64,000 nt of DNA from Epichloe hybrida (GCA_019022495.1 JAFEKR010000039.1:1-64000); one strand, 5' to 3'. Positions 1 to 10,777 are shown, numbered from the stretch's first letter. The notes: a model not told the origin generated them from the letters alone. Numbers and translations are program-made.

Positions 1-1067
1 ACGAAGAGCTCGCCAAGTCGCTTGGTCTTGGTACCCTCCCACAACCGCTCAAATGCCTCAAAGGCGATCTCAGTGCTCAGGAGCCTATCGTTCACCGTCA
101 GATGTTTTTGGCAAGACAAATACCCCCGCAAAATGGGAACCTACATCAACAGAATGCCATTGGCAAACCCCGACAAGGTTTCTATTTTTCCAAACCCATA
201 TGGAAATCTCTGGCTTGGGGGCCATTTGCTCAAGACCGCGGCCAAAAGTCCCACCAAGAGAGCAACACAATCGAAGAACATGTGTACGCGGTCGCTGAGA
301 AGGCCCAATGAGTCGGTGACATAACCATAGAATGCTTGCACGACCATGAAACAAAAATTCAAACTGAGCGAAGCCATTAGTTCAACCGTGCAGAGAAGGC
401 AGCAAGACCAAGCTTACGTCAAGAAGTAGAAAATCCTCCTGGAATCCTTCTCAGCGAGTATCGCGTGCAAGATAGGGTATCCTGTCGTGTACTTGAGCAG
501 CGTCCTTGTGAACAAAGACCTCGGGGCCTTGCTCTCGTTCGCCTTGTGGGAATGGGAATGGCCATGATCATGGTCGTAACTGTGATTGTGATCGTGGCCG
601 TGGTTGTGGCCGTGGTTGTGGTCATGACTATGGCCGTGGTTGTGGCTGTGGCTATGGCTGTGGCTGTGACCATGTTCTTCGCCATGACTATGATTGTGGC
701 GATGATTGTTCTTAATCGGTGGTGAATAAGGAGTTGAAGTCGCGTCGGGGCCAGGAGTAATGATGTTCTTCCCGCCGGCAGTCATCTCTTGTGTCCATCC
801 GTCGAGAGAATCTAGGGACGGTGGCGGAAATTTTTCTCTGTGCAAAGAAGCACCTGTATTGGAGGGGCGAGACCCTTGTCGAGCATGGTGATCGTGTCGA
901 GAATGCGAATGCGGCCGATCATGATCGTGTCCATCTTCTTCGATGGACGCGGGGAGCGATCCAGTAGACATGGACGTGCGCCAGGTATTCAGCGATGACT
1001 GGGAATTGATATGCTGATGATGGGCGTGAGGAAGCGCAGAAGACGGTAGGGCGTATGGCGATTCCAT
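1..1067 (-). CDS. Msc2-like cation diffusion facilitator (zinc transporter), 3' end outside window
   Basis: Predicted CDF-family zinc transporter of the endomembrane system (Msc2/ZnT5 type), moving Zn2+ into the early secretory pathway. Exons read 1067..418, 363..145 and 84..1; the two introns have GT-AG borders and the joins keep frame. The N-terminal ~215 residues are hydrophilic and carry a dense His-rich tract (HGHSHSHSHSHNHGH and more), the expected cytosolic zinc-binding loop. Next comes the transporter core: after the first join it reads FLTLNFCFMVVQAFYGY, then DSLGLLSD and HMFFD, which supplies the HxxxD zinc-site pattern, then YGFGKIETLSGFANG. The third exon reads STEIAFEAFERLWEG and runs off the window, so the remaining TM segments and C-terminal domain are not seen. 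The start is the first ATG of the open frame. Family assignment is firm; Msc2 orthology is inferred from these core motifs. Confidence 0.88.
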
Positions 1068-2170
1068 CGGGCAATCTTGTTCGTGACGCTGAGGCTGAAT
1101 GCGGATGCGTGTCGTTATGGGTGGCAGGGCTGATCAGACGCCCGGTGCGGTGCGGGCGTTGATATGGTGCTGTGCTCCCGACAGCTCACTATCACCCTCA
1201 CCAGCTTCAAATATGTGGTCAAGGCTGCCGCCTGTGGGCGAGATGGTCGAAGCGTCCGAATTGGCGACAAGTCAGGAAACCTTTTTTTTTTGGGGGTGGG
1301 TTTATGAGGATAGTGAATGCCGCCGCGTCGTGAGGCGGTGATTAAAAAAGGAGACAGAAGAAGCCACAGAGAGAGTTGAGTTGACTGACTGTCTGGACTC
1401 TGGAGGTGCCTCTCTGCCGACGCCCCTAGCATGTGGGGCGTGCAGCCAATCGAGGAAGGGGTCTGGTGGCTGCAAGCCTACAGGAGTCAGTGGGACTACG
1501 GATTACATACACGTGTACATAGGAAGGTGCCAGCCACCCAAGATGGACATAAACCACATGTATAAGCTGGCGTCGCGTCTAGCGAGGCGGTAGCGGCGCA
1601 ATAGCATACAGTATCTTGGTACGAATTCGCACTTGCAGTCACTTAGTCAGTCAATCAATCGGTCCGTCTGTCAATTTTTTTAACCCTTCTTACTTAGACT
1701 GGGCTAAAATATGTTAAACCACCTGTACACAAGAGCTCTTCAGCTAGTCGTGATTCGTGTGATTCGTGAATCGTCGCCCACGCCAGTACTTGTATTTCTC
1801 CGTGTCCCCATGCGGCTATTGGCGGGATGGAGCCACCAAGCTACTTCTGAAACTTCTAAAAACTTAGCCTCTTTACTTTGCCATTGGTGTTGGGGAAGGT
1901 GCGAGGCACCTGACCTAATCCACTAAAGCCTCTCTCAATCCCCGGTCTGCAGAGTCAATCAAAAGTTTTACTTCCGTTCTTTCGGCCTTTTCATTAGGAG
2001 GTCTCGCAACCCAAAAAGGTGGGTCGGCTTGTCCAAGTTTTAGTGAAAATGCCCAAGCCGAGACTAAAAATACCAATTAATGCGAGCCAATTCTTCGTTC
2101 GTCGTTGAAAAGGAATTGTGGGAGCGATACAGCGACATGAGCCCCATTCGCCACGGGGGCAAAAGTTCAG
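1068..2170. other. intergenic, no gene seen
   Basis: Spacer between the zinc transporter and the tRNA, which both lie on the minus strand. It has short A/T and T runs and one copy of the dispersed 9-mer TACGGATTA at 1497-1505. Open frames here lack family resemblance and plausible starts. Confidence 0.6.
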
Positions 2171-2268
2171 GGCTTCGCCGGGGATCGAACCCGGGACCAC
2201 TCACAATAACCCTACGGATTAAGGGGGTATTCCCCGAAGCGAGTATATTACCACTATACCACGAAGCC
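2171..2268 (-). tRNA. tRNA-Pro (anticodon CGG), with intron
   Basis: A full cloverleaf can be drawn on the minus strand. The acceptor stem GGCTTCG pairs perfectly with CGAAGCC. There is a D arm with the conserved GG, and an anticodon stem CTCGC paired with GTGAG (one G-U). The T arm is CCGGG-TTCGATC-CCCGG. The anticodon loop begins TTCGGG, giving anticodon CGG (Pro, CCG codons), and is interrupted after position 37 by an intron of about 27 nt. The mature tRNA would be about 71 nt before CCA addition. The intron contains the 9-mer TACGGATTA (2213-2221 on the plus strand), a motif found repeatedly in spacers of this window. The isotype rests on reading the loop by eye. Confidence 0.85.
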
Positions 2269-3042
2269 ACCGATGTTGCGGAGGTGTGTGGTATGTCAAA
2301 CTATATAGCTGGTTGGATGCCGCAATCATTTGTGGTTGTGCTAATGTTGGAGTCATCCTCGGCAACATTTTTCCTATGTGTGGTATGAGATGTCTCTTCG
2401 TGTCGGAAACTATATTTATCTAGCTAGAATTAAAAGCTCGAGACAGTCATTATCAACATTCCATATCCCAAGGCACTCAAGGATCCATCTATTTCTCCCT
2501 CCTCTACGTCCCTCATCCGCACCCATCGTGTTTTCTTCGTTCAAAAGCGCTCTCTCTGTATCTTTTTTACCAATTCAACTCTTGCCGCAGGCCACTCCGT
2601 AGCCGAAGAGTTTAAATGTGAACATTGCGCTCCCAGCTATAGTTCGCGGCCGCAGCAAAACTCAGATTCATGACTTCTAATAATCGTGTTCATGCGATAA
2701 CAGTAGTAATTGAGTTCGCTGAGTTGATTGAGTTTGACGGCACCTGACCTCGGCAGCCACATTAGCACCACCAAAACAGGAAATTTTACTTGCAATAATA
2801 GATATACATGCACGGAGTAAGTAGTCCGTATAAATCAGACCCTTTCCCGCTTGCAATGCAATACATGTAATAACATGAATCCCCACCACCCGATTTGTGC
2901 TGCTCATCATCATCACATGTAATACTCACAGCTTCGCTGGCCACAATCTTTGATAGATTTTTCTTTTCCTTTTTAATTCGTATATTCAGTCTCGCAATCA
3001 TCCTTCGTCGGTTGAGCTGTCACTCGTTCTTTCTCCGTCAGC
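2269..3042. other. intergenic, upstream region of the M28 gene
   Basis: AT-richer spacer with CT-rich stretches at 2490-2590 and 2950-3040, the latter probably the leader of the gene starting at 3043. It holds one TACATGTA palindrome (2862-2869). No gene is supported. Confidence 0.6.
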
Positions 3043-4505
3043 ATGAGGTTCATTCAGGTGCTCCTCGCCTGGATTGTGCCCATTGCATCTGCTCACATCC
3101 TCGAGCCAGGCGAAATCAACAAGACGCTGGTTCCTGAGAAGGAGTTCTTGATTGAAACCGCCCCAGGAAAGACACAATGGGCGAGTTTAGAAGACAAGTG
3201 GGAACTCCGCCGGGTAAGTGCCTGCCTGCTGTTGGCATGTTACAGCCTCACATCCCAGCCATCACATCCCAGCCATCACATCCTCCATCTTATCAATTTC
3301 TTGGATTCAAGACATGACCTCTCACGTTCAATTCATTTGCATCGCTCTGCACCTGTCGCGCCAGGCCTACAACCGGCCGCAGCTTGCACACATATACTAA
3401 TCCTCGCTCCTCCTTGCATCAGAATGGGTCAAGGTTCATGGACATCACTGCGACTGGAAATTTGGGCACCCTGAATACAGCTGCGAATGATACAGTCAAC
3501 TACCCTTACAAGTGTTTGCACAGTTTCGGAGCCAAGCCGCTTGTAAAGCATCTGAATGGGTATCGCATGTTGAGAAACCTGAAGAAGCTGTGCAGCTTCC
3601 ACACACGATACTACGACTCGTATCACGGCCAGAAGTCGTCCGAATGGGTACTTAAAAGGCTCAATCACTTGATCAAGAGAGCTCACGTCCAGGACTTTGT
3701 TACTGCCAAGAGATTTGACCATCCGTGGAAGCAAAGCTCCATCATTGCAAGAATTGCTGGACAGTCCCAAACCACCATCATAATTGGGGCCCATCTCGAC
3801 TCCATCAACCTGTGGCTGCCCACGCTGGCCGCCCCTGGAGCTGATGCTGGTGGAAGCGGTACCGTTACAATCATGGAGGCGTTCAACGCCTTGCTCTGGT
3901 CAAGAAGTCTTCGGGAGAAAAAGGCCGTCAACACGATTGAGTTCCACTGGTACAGCGCTGGGGAGGGCGGCCTGCTGGGCAGCCAGGCCGTTTTCAAGGA
4001 GTACGAGAAACGGCATCGTGACGTCAAGGCTATGCTGCAGCAGGACATGACTGGCTACGTCAGGGGCACCTTGGACGCAGGCCTGGCTGACAGACTCGGT
4101 GTCGTCGTTGACAATGTTGATCCCGGTCTGACCGCATTTATCAAGACGGTCATCGAGCAGGTACGTCAAGGATCCGTCAAACATCCGTCAAACATCCGTC
4201 AAAAATCCGTCAAACATCCCTCCATGATTGGTGGAAATGTCTGAACAAGCACACTGACCCGTCTCTCATAGTATTGCAGCATCCCATGGGATGAAACCAC
4301 GTGTGGCTACGCCTGCTCCGACCATTACTCCGCCTTCAAGGCCGGGTATCCCTCAGCATTTGTCATGGAGTCCTTGTCTGAGCATTCAAACCAACTCATT
4401 CACAATTCGTCGGACCTCATCGAAAACGTGTCTATTTTCCACATGCTCCAGCATGCGGCAATGACGCTAGGATTCGCTTACGAGCTTGCTTTCCACAAGT
4501 TTGAC
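3043..4505 (+). CDS. secreted M28 leucine-aminopeptidase homologue, probably catalytically inactive
   Basis: Three exons, 3043..3213, 3423..4160 and 4272..4505, all in phase 0, give 380 residues, the usual size of fungal Lap1 (M28E). A signal peptide covers residues 1-17 (cleavage near ASA-HI). Active M28E enzymes bind two zincs and remove N-terminal residues outside the cell. Several ligands are present: H181 and D183 (AHLDS), E238, D265 (QQDMTGY), H321 (ACSDH), and the Cys pair C314/C318. The bridging Asp, middle of GADDD in active enzymes, is Ala199 here (GADAGG). The general-base Glu, first of the EE pair in SAEEGG, is Gly237 (SAGEGG). The reading frame, signal peptide and splice sites are intact, so the protein may be made and secreted without peptidase activity. 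Family residue roles are from memory of the Aeromonas enzyme. Intron 2 contains imperfect ATCCGTCAAAC repeats (4170-4200). Confidence 0.9.
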
Positions 4506-5143
4506 GCAGACCCATTTTAGAAAGTTGATGAGAAATTCAAAGCCACTCTTTACTATGCACGTCTCTTGCTACTCGTGAATCGGGGTGAATCGGGGGTCTC
4601 TCAGCCGATGAGGAGATTTTCAGTCCTTCTGGTCTGGTCAAATTGTTGTTTGATTAGGATTACTACTAGGAGTGACGAGCTAGAATAGGTTTGGGTTTAG
4701 TCGTTAAAGAAGAGGCGTACCCAGCGAAAAGGGGAAGGAGTTGACGTTTTCTTGAAGTCTTACTAGATTCGTGTAAACCGCGCTCCATTTCCTTCTACGC
4801 ACTATCAGACGCCACCTCATAGATGAGTGACTCATCAACTTTATTCCTCCCCACGCGTGCGCCCTGGAAGTTTAATTTGATCAGGCTGGTAAAGAGGGAG
4901 TCCATTTGGCGCACAAGGGAAGTAGCCTTCGTGGGGCCCTCGACCGACTTCAAACTCACTCCTGCCAATGCCAACCTTCCTGTGCCTTCTTACAACAGTT
5001 TAATACTCACATTTTCCCTCTTCTTCACGCTCCCCCTTCCCTTCTCTTCTCTAGCATCAATCACACTTGTCCGATTTTCCTCCTTTGTGTAAGATCACCC
5101 TCTTTACTGCACAAGAAGACGCTGTCTGACCTAGAGCAGCACA
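4506..5143. other. intergenic, CT-rich leader before the 219-residue ORF
   Basis: Terminator side of the M28 gene, then a pyrimidine-rich stretch at about 5000-5090 typical of fungal promoters and leaders. No gene is seen. Confidence 0.6.
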
Positions 5144-5803
5144 ATGTTCATTCTTGGAGAAGAGGATTTTAAGAACCTCGTGGAGCTCGGTGAAGCTAGT
5201 TCACTGAGCTCCGGTGGCATGATTCGACTTCACAAGCGTCGTGTGAACCGACCATTCCACAAACGATCAAGCGACGAAGAAAACGCGAATTCTCCCCTTC
5301 CACCGATCTCAGCTACTTCATCAAGCCTTGACTTCATCACTATTCCGGACACATTTATTTCTTTGGCAACCCTGATTTATCTTGGGTTCACGAAGGAAGA
5401 AGCCGAAAAAGTCTGGAATAAGTGGACAAATTGGCCTTATCCACGAGAAACAGATCCTGATGATGAAGACAGTCCCTGGGAGAATATGCGATTTATTGAC
5501 TTTATTCTTCTTCATATGGGATCTGACGGTTCTGATGATGATAATGATACCTATTCCGAGAATAACGAGGAGTGGTATTCTTGCATGGTCAGATATGGCA
5601 TCAATGATGAGCTACAAACAGCTATAATGGATCCGTACTTTGACTCAATTCGTCACACAGAAACGTGTCTTCACTGGCTTCGAGATTCTATGGAGAGCCG
5701 CTATCATACGCTTGAAGAGGTCCAAGCTGCGTCTAGTGAGCGAGAAAGGGCAATCCAGCGCGCACAAGAGCATCCAGGAGGATCACAGAATGTACAGCAT
5801 TGA
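5144..5803 (+). CDS. hypothetical acidic fungal protein, 219 aa
   Basis: An intact single-exon frame starting with ATG just after a CT-rich leader. Residues 1-45 begin MFILGEEDFKNLVELGEASS and include a basic patch (HKRRVNRPFHKR). Residues ~65-85 hold a mostly hydrophobic stretch (ITIPDTFISLATLIYLGF). The middle and C-terminal parts are acidic and rich in Trp and aromatics (KWTNWPYPRET, HMGSDGSDDDND), with a final helical, charged stretch. There is no signal peptide. From memory it resembles an uncharacterised, often multi-copy family of Hypocreales with the same order of motifs; I cannot assign a function. It lies between a secreted peptidase homologue and a decayed helicase, in what looks like an accessory stretch. 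Confidence 0.7.
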   Translation: MFILGEEDFKNLVELGEASSLSSGGMIRLHKRRVNRPFHKRSSDEENANSPLPPISATSSSLDFITIPDTFISLATLIYLGFTKEEAEKVWNKWTNWPYPRETDPDDEDSPWENMRFIDFILLHMGSDGSDDDNDTYSENNEEWYSCMVRYGINDELQTAIMDPYFDSIRHTETCLHWLRDSMESRYHTLEEVQAASSERERAIQRAQEHPGGSQNVQH

Positions 5804-6353
5804 CACTGGGGGGGCTCGGGAGAAGCGGCATAGCATGTATTATCAGTCACAGACCCGGTGGCTCGTATTTTTCTTGGGCCATATTTCGGCCAAGATCGCG
5901 CATTTCTTGTTAATTCGACAGAGTTTCGCAATTGAACACAATCAGAAAGATGCTCGGGACTCATGCGTGCATTGCACTCTCAACATCGAACACACAAGGA
6001 TTAAACCTGCATAGCAGAGCGGAAGAGGGAAGAAATGGACCGACCTCAAAATGAATTTCTGACTTCAGCAAATAGAAGCAAAGTTATTGATTTTATAAAA
6101 AAAAAATGGGGTCATTGGTTGGTTGTGACTAATGCATCTAATTTATGAGTGACAAAATTATCAGCAATACCCAGCTAGTCCAACGATTAACAACCAAATA
6201 ATAGAAGCAAATTTATCATGGCCTTCTCATCGACATTCCAATCCTCCGTCTTGTGCAGCAAAGATAACCTCGGACTGTCAAAATGTTGTGCTGGCGTATC
6301 CTTCCATGGTCCACAACTACTCATACAACAAGATGAAAAAAGCCACTGAGGCA
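5804..6353. other. intergenic, no gene seen
   Basis: AT-rich spacer between the 219-residue ORF and the 3' end of the helicase relic, with an A9 run near 6100. A 124-residue frame (5640-6014) overlaps the preceding gene and has no family resemblance. Confidence 0.55.
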
Positions 6354-7557
6354 TCAAAACTCCAAATCCATTGCATCAGATTCCTTTCCTAGTGACTCAA
6401 TCGCAATCACCATCCTGCGTAGATGGTACCCGGGGCAAGAGCGCCCAGACTGCATACGACGACGCGCGTTGCCGCTGCAGCGGTTGCAGTAGATAATGAG
6501 GTGACGATTGTTGCAGGGGCATTGAGCGGATTCGTGGCCATGGCAATGACAGCGATCGCAAAATTTGTTGTAGCCTCGAGCTTCCAGGACAAGACCCCTT
6601 TTCTCATGGTAATCGTAAATGACCTTGAGAGGGTTGCTGTTTCTAAGACGCCTGATCAAGGTAGAGCTACCAATGTAAATTTGACCGATCATAGCACGAG
6701 AAACTGCCACATTGATTCGATGCCTATTGTCGGTGAAGCCCGTTGCGGAAGAGCGAACCATATCGTAAATCACGATTTCCGCTTCATGTCCTGCGGATTC
6801 GTCGACCAAACGGATGTCCACGGAACCATGATGAACCTCCGTGTCCGAAACCTTGCGAAGAAGTTCACGAAGTAACATTCTCTGTGCTGTGTACGGGGTG
6901 ATTACCATGATTCTGGCTTTACGAACCTTGTCTGCGGGGACAGCTTGTCTGAGATCGACGCAATTTGGGAAATTCTGTCGAGCGATCCAAGCGACAAAAC
7001 CCATGACCGCTTGGGCTGAGGCATGGTTGGAGAAGGTAGTTCCAACCTTCCCCCCCTGTGATTGTTGTAAGTCAACGAAAACGGAACATCCGTTGACAGC
7101 CGGGGGGGGGAGAAGAGAGGACTACACTAGACCGCGAACATCATCCTGACTAATGTCATACGACCTTAGTAGAATTCGGTTGCAGCTAGCACTTGGCAAT
7201 CGCCCTCGGAACGCCAACTCTTCTCTCTCGGGATAAATACCCACGACACCTGCCTTGTCCATGCGAGCGAGGAGGCCGACGGTGCGCTGAGGACCAAACA
7301 CGTCGCGATGACGGTGGACCAAAGCATGCAGGCCGGCCAGCGGTAATTGCAAAATTACCTCTCAAGGTGGTAGAGACTGGATCGAATTGAAAGGGATCCC
7401 CAGCCATGAGTCCGGAGCTGTAGCCATCGGGAAAATTCTCAAGGAACACATCGTAGGCCTTCGCACCAGCCATGATGTTTGAGAATTCGACGGAATTGTC
7501 GTGGGTGTTGCAGGAAAAAAGAGGCGCAGCCGACTGGGCACTAATTTGTGCGTACAT
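6354..7557 (-). pseudogene. superfamily 1 (UPF1-like) helicase relic with Cys/His-rich tail
   Basis: The last ~216 codons (7004..6354, open upstream to about 7110) are a good C-terminal SF1 helicase domain. They carry motif IV-like VITPYTAQRMLL, motif V as VDESAGHEAEIVIYDMVRS and motif VI as HRINVAVSRA, followed by a Cys/His-rich tail (FCDRCHCHGHESAQCPC, then CNRC). Upstream, GDPFQFDP (motif III-like) lies in one frame (7557..7186) and GLLARMDKAGVV in another (7352..7122). A shift near 7355, another change near 7230, an in-frame stop before a C9 run at 7091-7099, and a missing Walker A half cannot be repaired by ordinary introns. I read this as a decayed, 5'-truncated copy; a heavily mis-sequenced gene is the alternative. 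The minisatellite lies directly upstream. Confidence 0.7.
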
Positions 7558-9431
7558 TATCCCCTACATGCCTTGCGACAGTAGGTTGGTCGACCCAAAT
7601 TGACATGAGAGTTGTGAGAAAGAAGTTGAGGGGATGGAATGCGATGGCGGGAGAAGAGAGGGAGATGATGATGAGGTAGAGAAGGAGTTGTGTGTCGAAC
7701 AACGAACGACCGGAATCGTAAGAGGAGAAAGTCCTGATATATATAGAGGGAGATGGTGAGGAGATTTTCATAAGCAAACGGGGGATTGCGGTTGTAAACA
7801 GCTGTCAGAAGTGCTAGCTTTGTGGCCCCACTTGGAGTGAATGAAGGATGACACAATGTCATAGGAAAAAAGAGTGAAAATTTGAGGAGATTTTCATGAG
7901 CAAACGGGGGGGGTTGCGGTTGTGAATGGCTGCCAGTGTTGTAGCCCTGCTCGAAGTGAATGAAGGATGACACAATATCATAGAAATTCTTCATGAGCAG
8001 ACGGAGGGTTGCGGTTGTGAATAGCTGCCAGTGTTGTAGCCCTGCTCGAAGTGAAAGAAAGATAACACAGTATCATAGGAAAAATTTTATGAGCAAACGG
8101 AGAGTCGCGGTTATGAATAGCTATCAGGGGTGCTAGCGTTATAGTCCCACTCGAAGTGAAGGAAGGATGACACAATATCATGGAAATTCTTCATGAGCAA
8201 ACGGAGAGTCGCGGTTCGTGAATAGCTGTTGGGAATGCCAGCGTTGTAGTCCCACTCGAAGTGAAAGAAAGATGACACAGTATCATAGGAAAAATTTTAT
8301 GAGCAAACGGAGAGTCGCGGTTGTGAATAGCTGCCAACGTTGTAACCCTGCTCGAAGTGAAAGAAAGGTCACAGTATAATGTGTTACTAATGACGAAAAG
8401 TTGAGAAATAGCTTGGGGAGGGGGAACGTACGAGGCATAGAAGACTTCATCAAATTGTTCTAATGAAAATGGGATTAGTGACGGCGAGATCAACGCCATA
8501 GATTATTTGAATAGTATTCATCTTAGACTCGTTGCTTTCTCTTTTCTAGCTCTATATCGATTCGAGCGTGTTGCCCGTGAGGTGATAACCTCTGGGGTGG
8601 TGAGAGTCATTGCCAGTTAAGAGAGGAAGGAGCCAACTCGCATCTACAGATTCATGGCGTTCATTCATCGTTCAAGAAAGCGGAGCGATCCCCGATAAAA
8701 GCACCTCCAGAAGGCAGGGAAAGGAGCCATGTGGCAGCTTCCCGCTTCCCTTCTATATCGAAACAAGACGATCCCATGGATACAATAATATTTCAAGTAA
8801 TGACTAATTAGATAAGAAGAGTTCGGGTTGGCTATTAGTCAACAAGACACAGATATACTGCAATGTATCGCGACGCGCTAGTCTTGGTGTTGAGAGAGAC
8901 TTGATAGTTGCAAAAGGGGGGGGGGGGATGTTATTTACATGAGCGGACGGGCTCGTCAGGACCCTCACATTGACAGGCTTTAAAACGGACTTGTCGGATA
9001 AATGGAGCAAGAGAGCTCTTTCCTGGCGTTGATGATGGTAATGGAATCAAGAAATGGCGTTTCTTTTAGGGTAGGCCGTCGTGCATATACATGTACTTTG
9101 GGTCATTCCAGATTGTGCTGTCTGATTGGCCGAGCAGTGGAGGGGGACAGCTCTCAACTCAATCCCAGACCGGACTTGGCGCAAAGCTCTCCATCACCAA
9201 ATTCACGTATTCTGTAGCCGACGACCGCGCCTCGCATTTCTTTGTCACTCAGCCCATCCGCCAACCCTTTTGATCCGTGCCAATGGTTTGAGTCCGTGGG
9301 CATACTATCGTGTCATCGTCATTGTTCTACCCCCTCGCAGACTGCCAGTGCAGCTGCCCCTGGTCCTCTACCTTTTAGATTACTCTCCTCTACTTCGCAT
9401 CTCATCGCTTCCTCAACTCGACTCCTTCGCC
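7558..9431. other. intergenic: minisatellite, then spacer before CDC73
   Basis: After the minisatellite (ends ~8382) the spacer has no recognisable gene. It contains a G11 run at about 8917-8928 and one TACATGTA (9088-9095). A CT-rich leader (9330-9431) precedes the CDC73 start. Confidence 0.6.
7761..8382. repeat. minisatellite, six imperfect units of ~96-126 bp with A/B alternation
   Basis: The landmark ATGAGCAAACGG (first copy ATAAGC) recurs at about 7770, 7896, 7993, 8089, 8193 and 8299. Each unit runs ATGAGCA(A/G)ACGG, GCGGTT, GAATAGCTG, then (C/G)AAGTGAA(T/A)GAA and ACACA(A/G)TATCAT. Copies 3 and 5 start TTCTTCATGAGC and end ATCATAGGAAAAA. Copies 4 and 6 start TTTTATGAGC. Copies 2 and 4 end ATCAT(A/G)GAAA. 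The array therefore expanded partly as a two-unit (~200-210 bp) block. It borders the helicase relic. On the minus strand it stays open for long stretches, which explains spurious ORFs. Confidence 0.9.
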
Positions 9432-10777
9432 ATGGCCAACGCCGAACACGATCCTCTCCTCCTGCTGCGCAAAGCCATCTCCAGCAGCCAGCCATTCGTC
9501 CCTAGCGCCTCGGATGACCCGGGCGCCGACGAGTCACCACTCGCCCAAGCAACCCACCTGCAGTTCTCGAGCCAAGGCATCGCCCTCGCCATCGACACAC
9601 CGACGCGCTTCATTTCCAATGACAAACCCGTCGACCTACGCAGTATTTACTTTGCGTGGCTGAATCGCGAACTTGCCATTCCCGAATACAATGCCTCTGC
9701 CACAACGCTCAACGATCAGCTTGCCGCTGCTGGATCCACCGGCAAGGTGCAGAACTTGGGCTTCATCGAACGTCTCGATCTGATCACCTGGCTGGAGGGC
9801 GCGAGTGAAGAGAGCGAATACATCAAACCTGTGGCGGGAGATGCTGATGCTGCTGGTGCTGGTGCTGCTCCAGCATTCAAGCCTGGTGCTGCGTCGACAG
9901 CTGCTCAAGCGAGAGCAGGAAAGGGCACCTTGGATCCAAGGCTAGCCAGCGTGTACGATGGCGAGCGAAGGATGGGTGATAGGAACACAGTTCTAAGGGG
10001 CATCAAGCCTACGGTATGTATACGGACCCATGGGGATTTTTTTCCCCTCGTCTCGGAACAAGCCAACTCAAGGGGCGGGAAATGATACTCAGACATGCAC
10101 GACTATTTCTGACTATTCGAGAACGACAGGACTTTTCACACGTGCGCAAGCTTGCCGCTCCGTTCATCAAGAAGAAGTCGCAGCCACTCTCAGCACCTGG
10201 CCCAACATCATCATTGTCAATCAACCAGAAGGGACCTACCAGGAGGCCAGATCCCATCATTCTTCTCTCGCCATCGGCCTCGTCACTGCTCCGAATGACC
10301 AATGCGCGATCCTTCCTCGAAGACGGCAAATTCGTGCCCGCGGACGCGAGCGGCTCCACGGTCAGCATGCTCCACGTCCAGCGCGTCATGCGAGCCATCG
10401 ACCCCAACCGCCCCATGCGATTCATTCTCGTCGAGGGCTCTGAGCAGTTCAAGCCGGAATACTGGAACCGCGTGGTGGCTGTCTTCACAACCGGGCAGAC
10501 ATGGCAGTTCAAGAATTACAAATGGAGCAGTCCCGGCGAACTGTTCAAGCATACACTAGGCGTGTACGTAGGCTGGCGAGGAGACCAGGTTCCCGACAGC
10601 ATTCGCAGCTGGGGACAAAAGGTTCTTTCTACGGGTGTTGATCGATGGCGCGGGGGTGACGGCGCAGATGCCTCTCGATTCAGGGACAAGGAGGTTGTGG
10701 AACAGATTTGGAAGTCGATTGAGATGAACATGCGGAGCAAGGGGTGGCGAATCGATTCGGCACCGACGTCGATATAA
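9432..10777 (+). CDS. CDC73: Cdc73, Paf1-complex subunit
   Basis: Two exons, 9432..10013 and 10130..10777, join in phase 0 to give 409 residues, normal for fungal Cdc73. Cdc73 (parafibromin) is a subunit of the nuclear Paf1 complex that travels with RNA polymerase II and supports histone modification and elongation. The N-terminal part begins EHDPLLLLRKAI and includes SIYFAWLNREL, the family's helical region. An Ala/Gly-rich linker lies near residues 140-165. After the intron the Ras-like C-terminal domain is clear: PIILLSPSASSLLRMTNARS, FLEDGKFVP, RFILVEGSEQFKPEYWNRVVAVFTTGQTWQFKNY, and a Trp-rich end. The ATG is in good context (CGCCATGGCC). The intron has GTATGT and ACAG borders. Confidence 0.95.

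Noticed and set aside
465..725. Plus-strand frame of 86 codons rich in Val/Ala/Met
   Set aside because: It is the antisense of the His-rich tract of the zinc transporter; composition follows from CAY codons on the other strand.
9242..9505. Upstream in-frame or overlapping starts for CDC73
   Set aside because: They lie in the CT-rich leader; the ATG at 9432 has good context and fits the family N-terminus.
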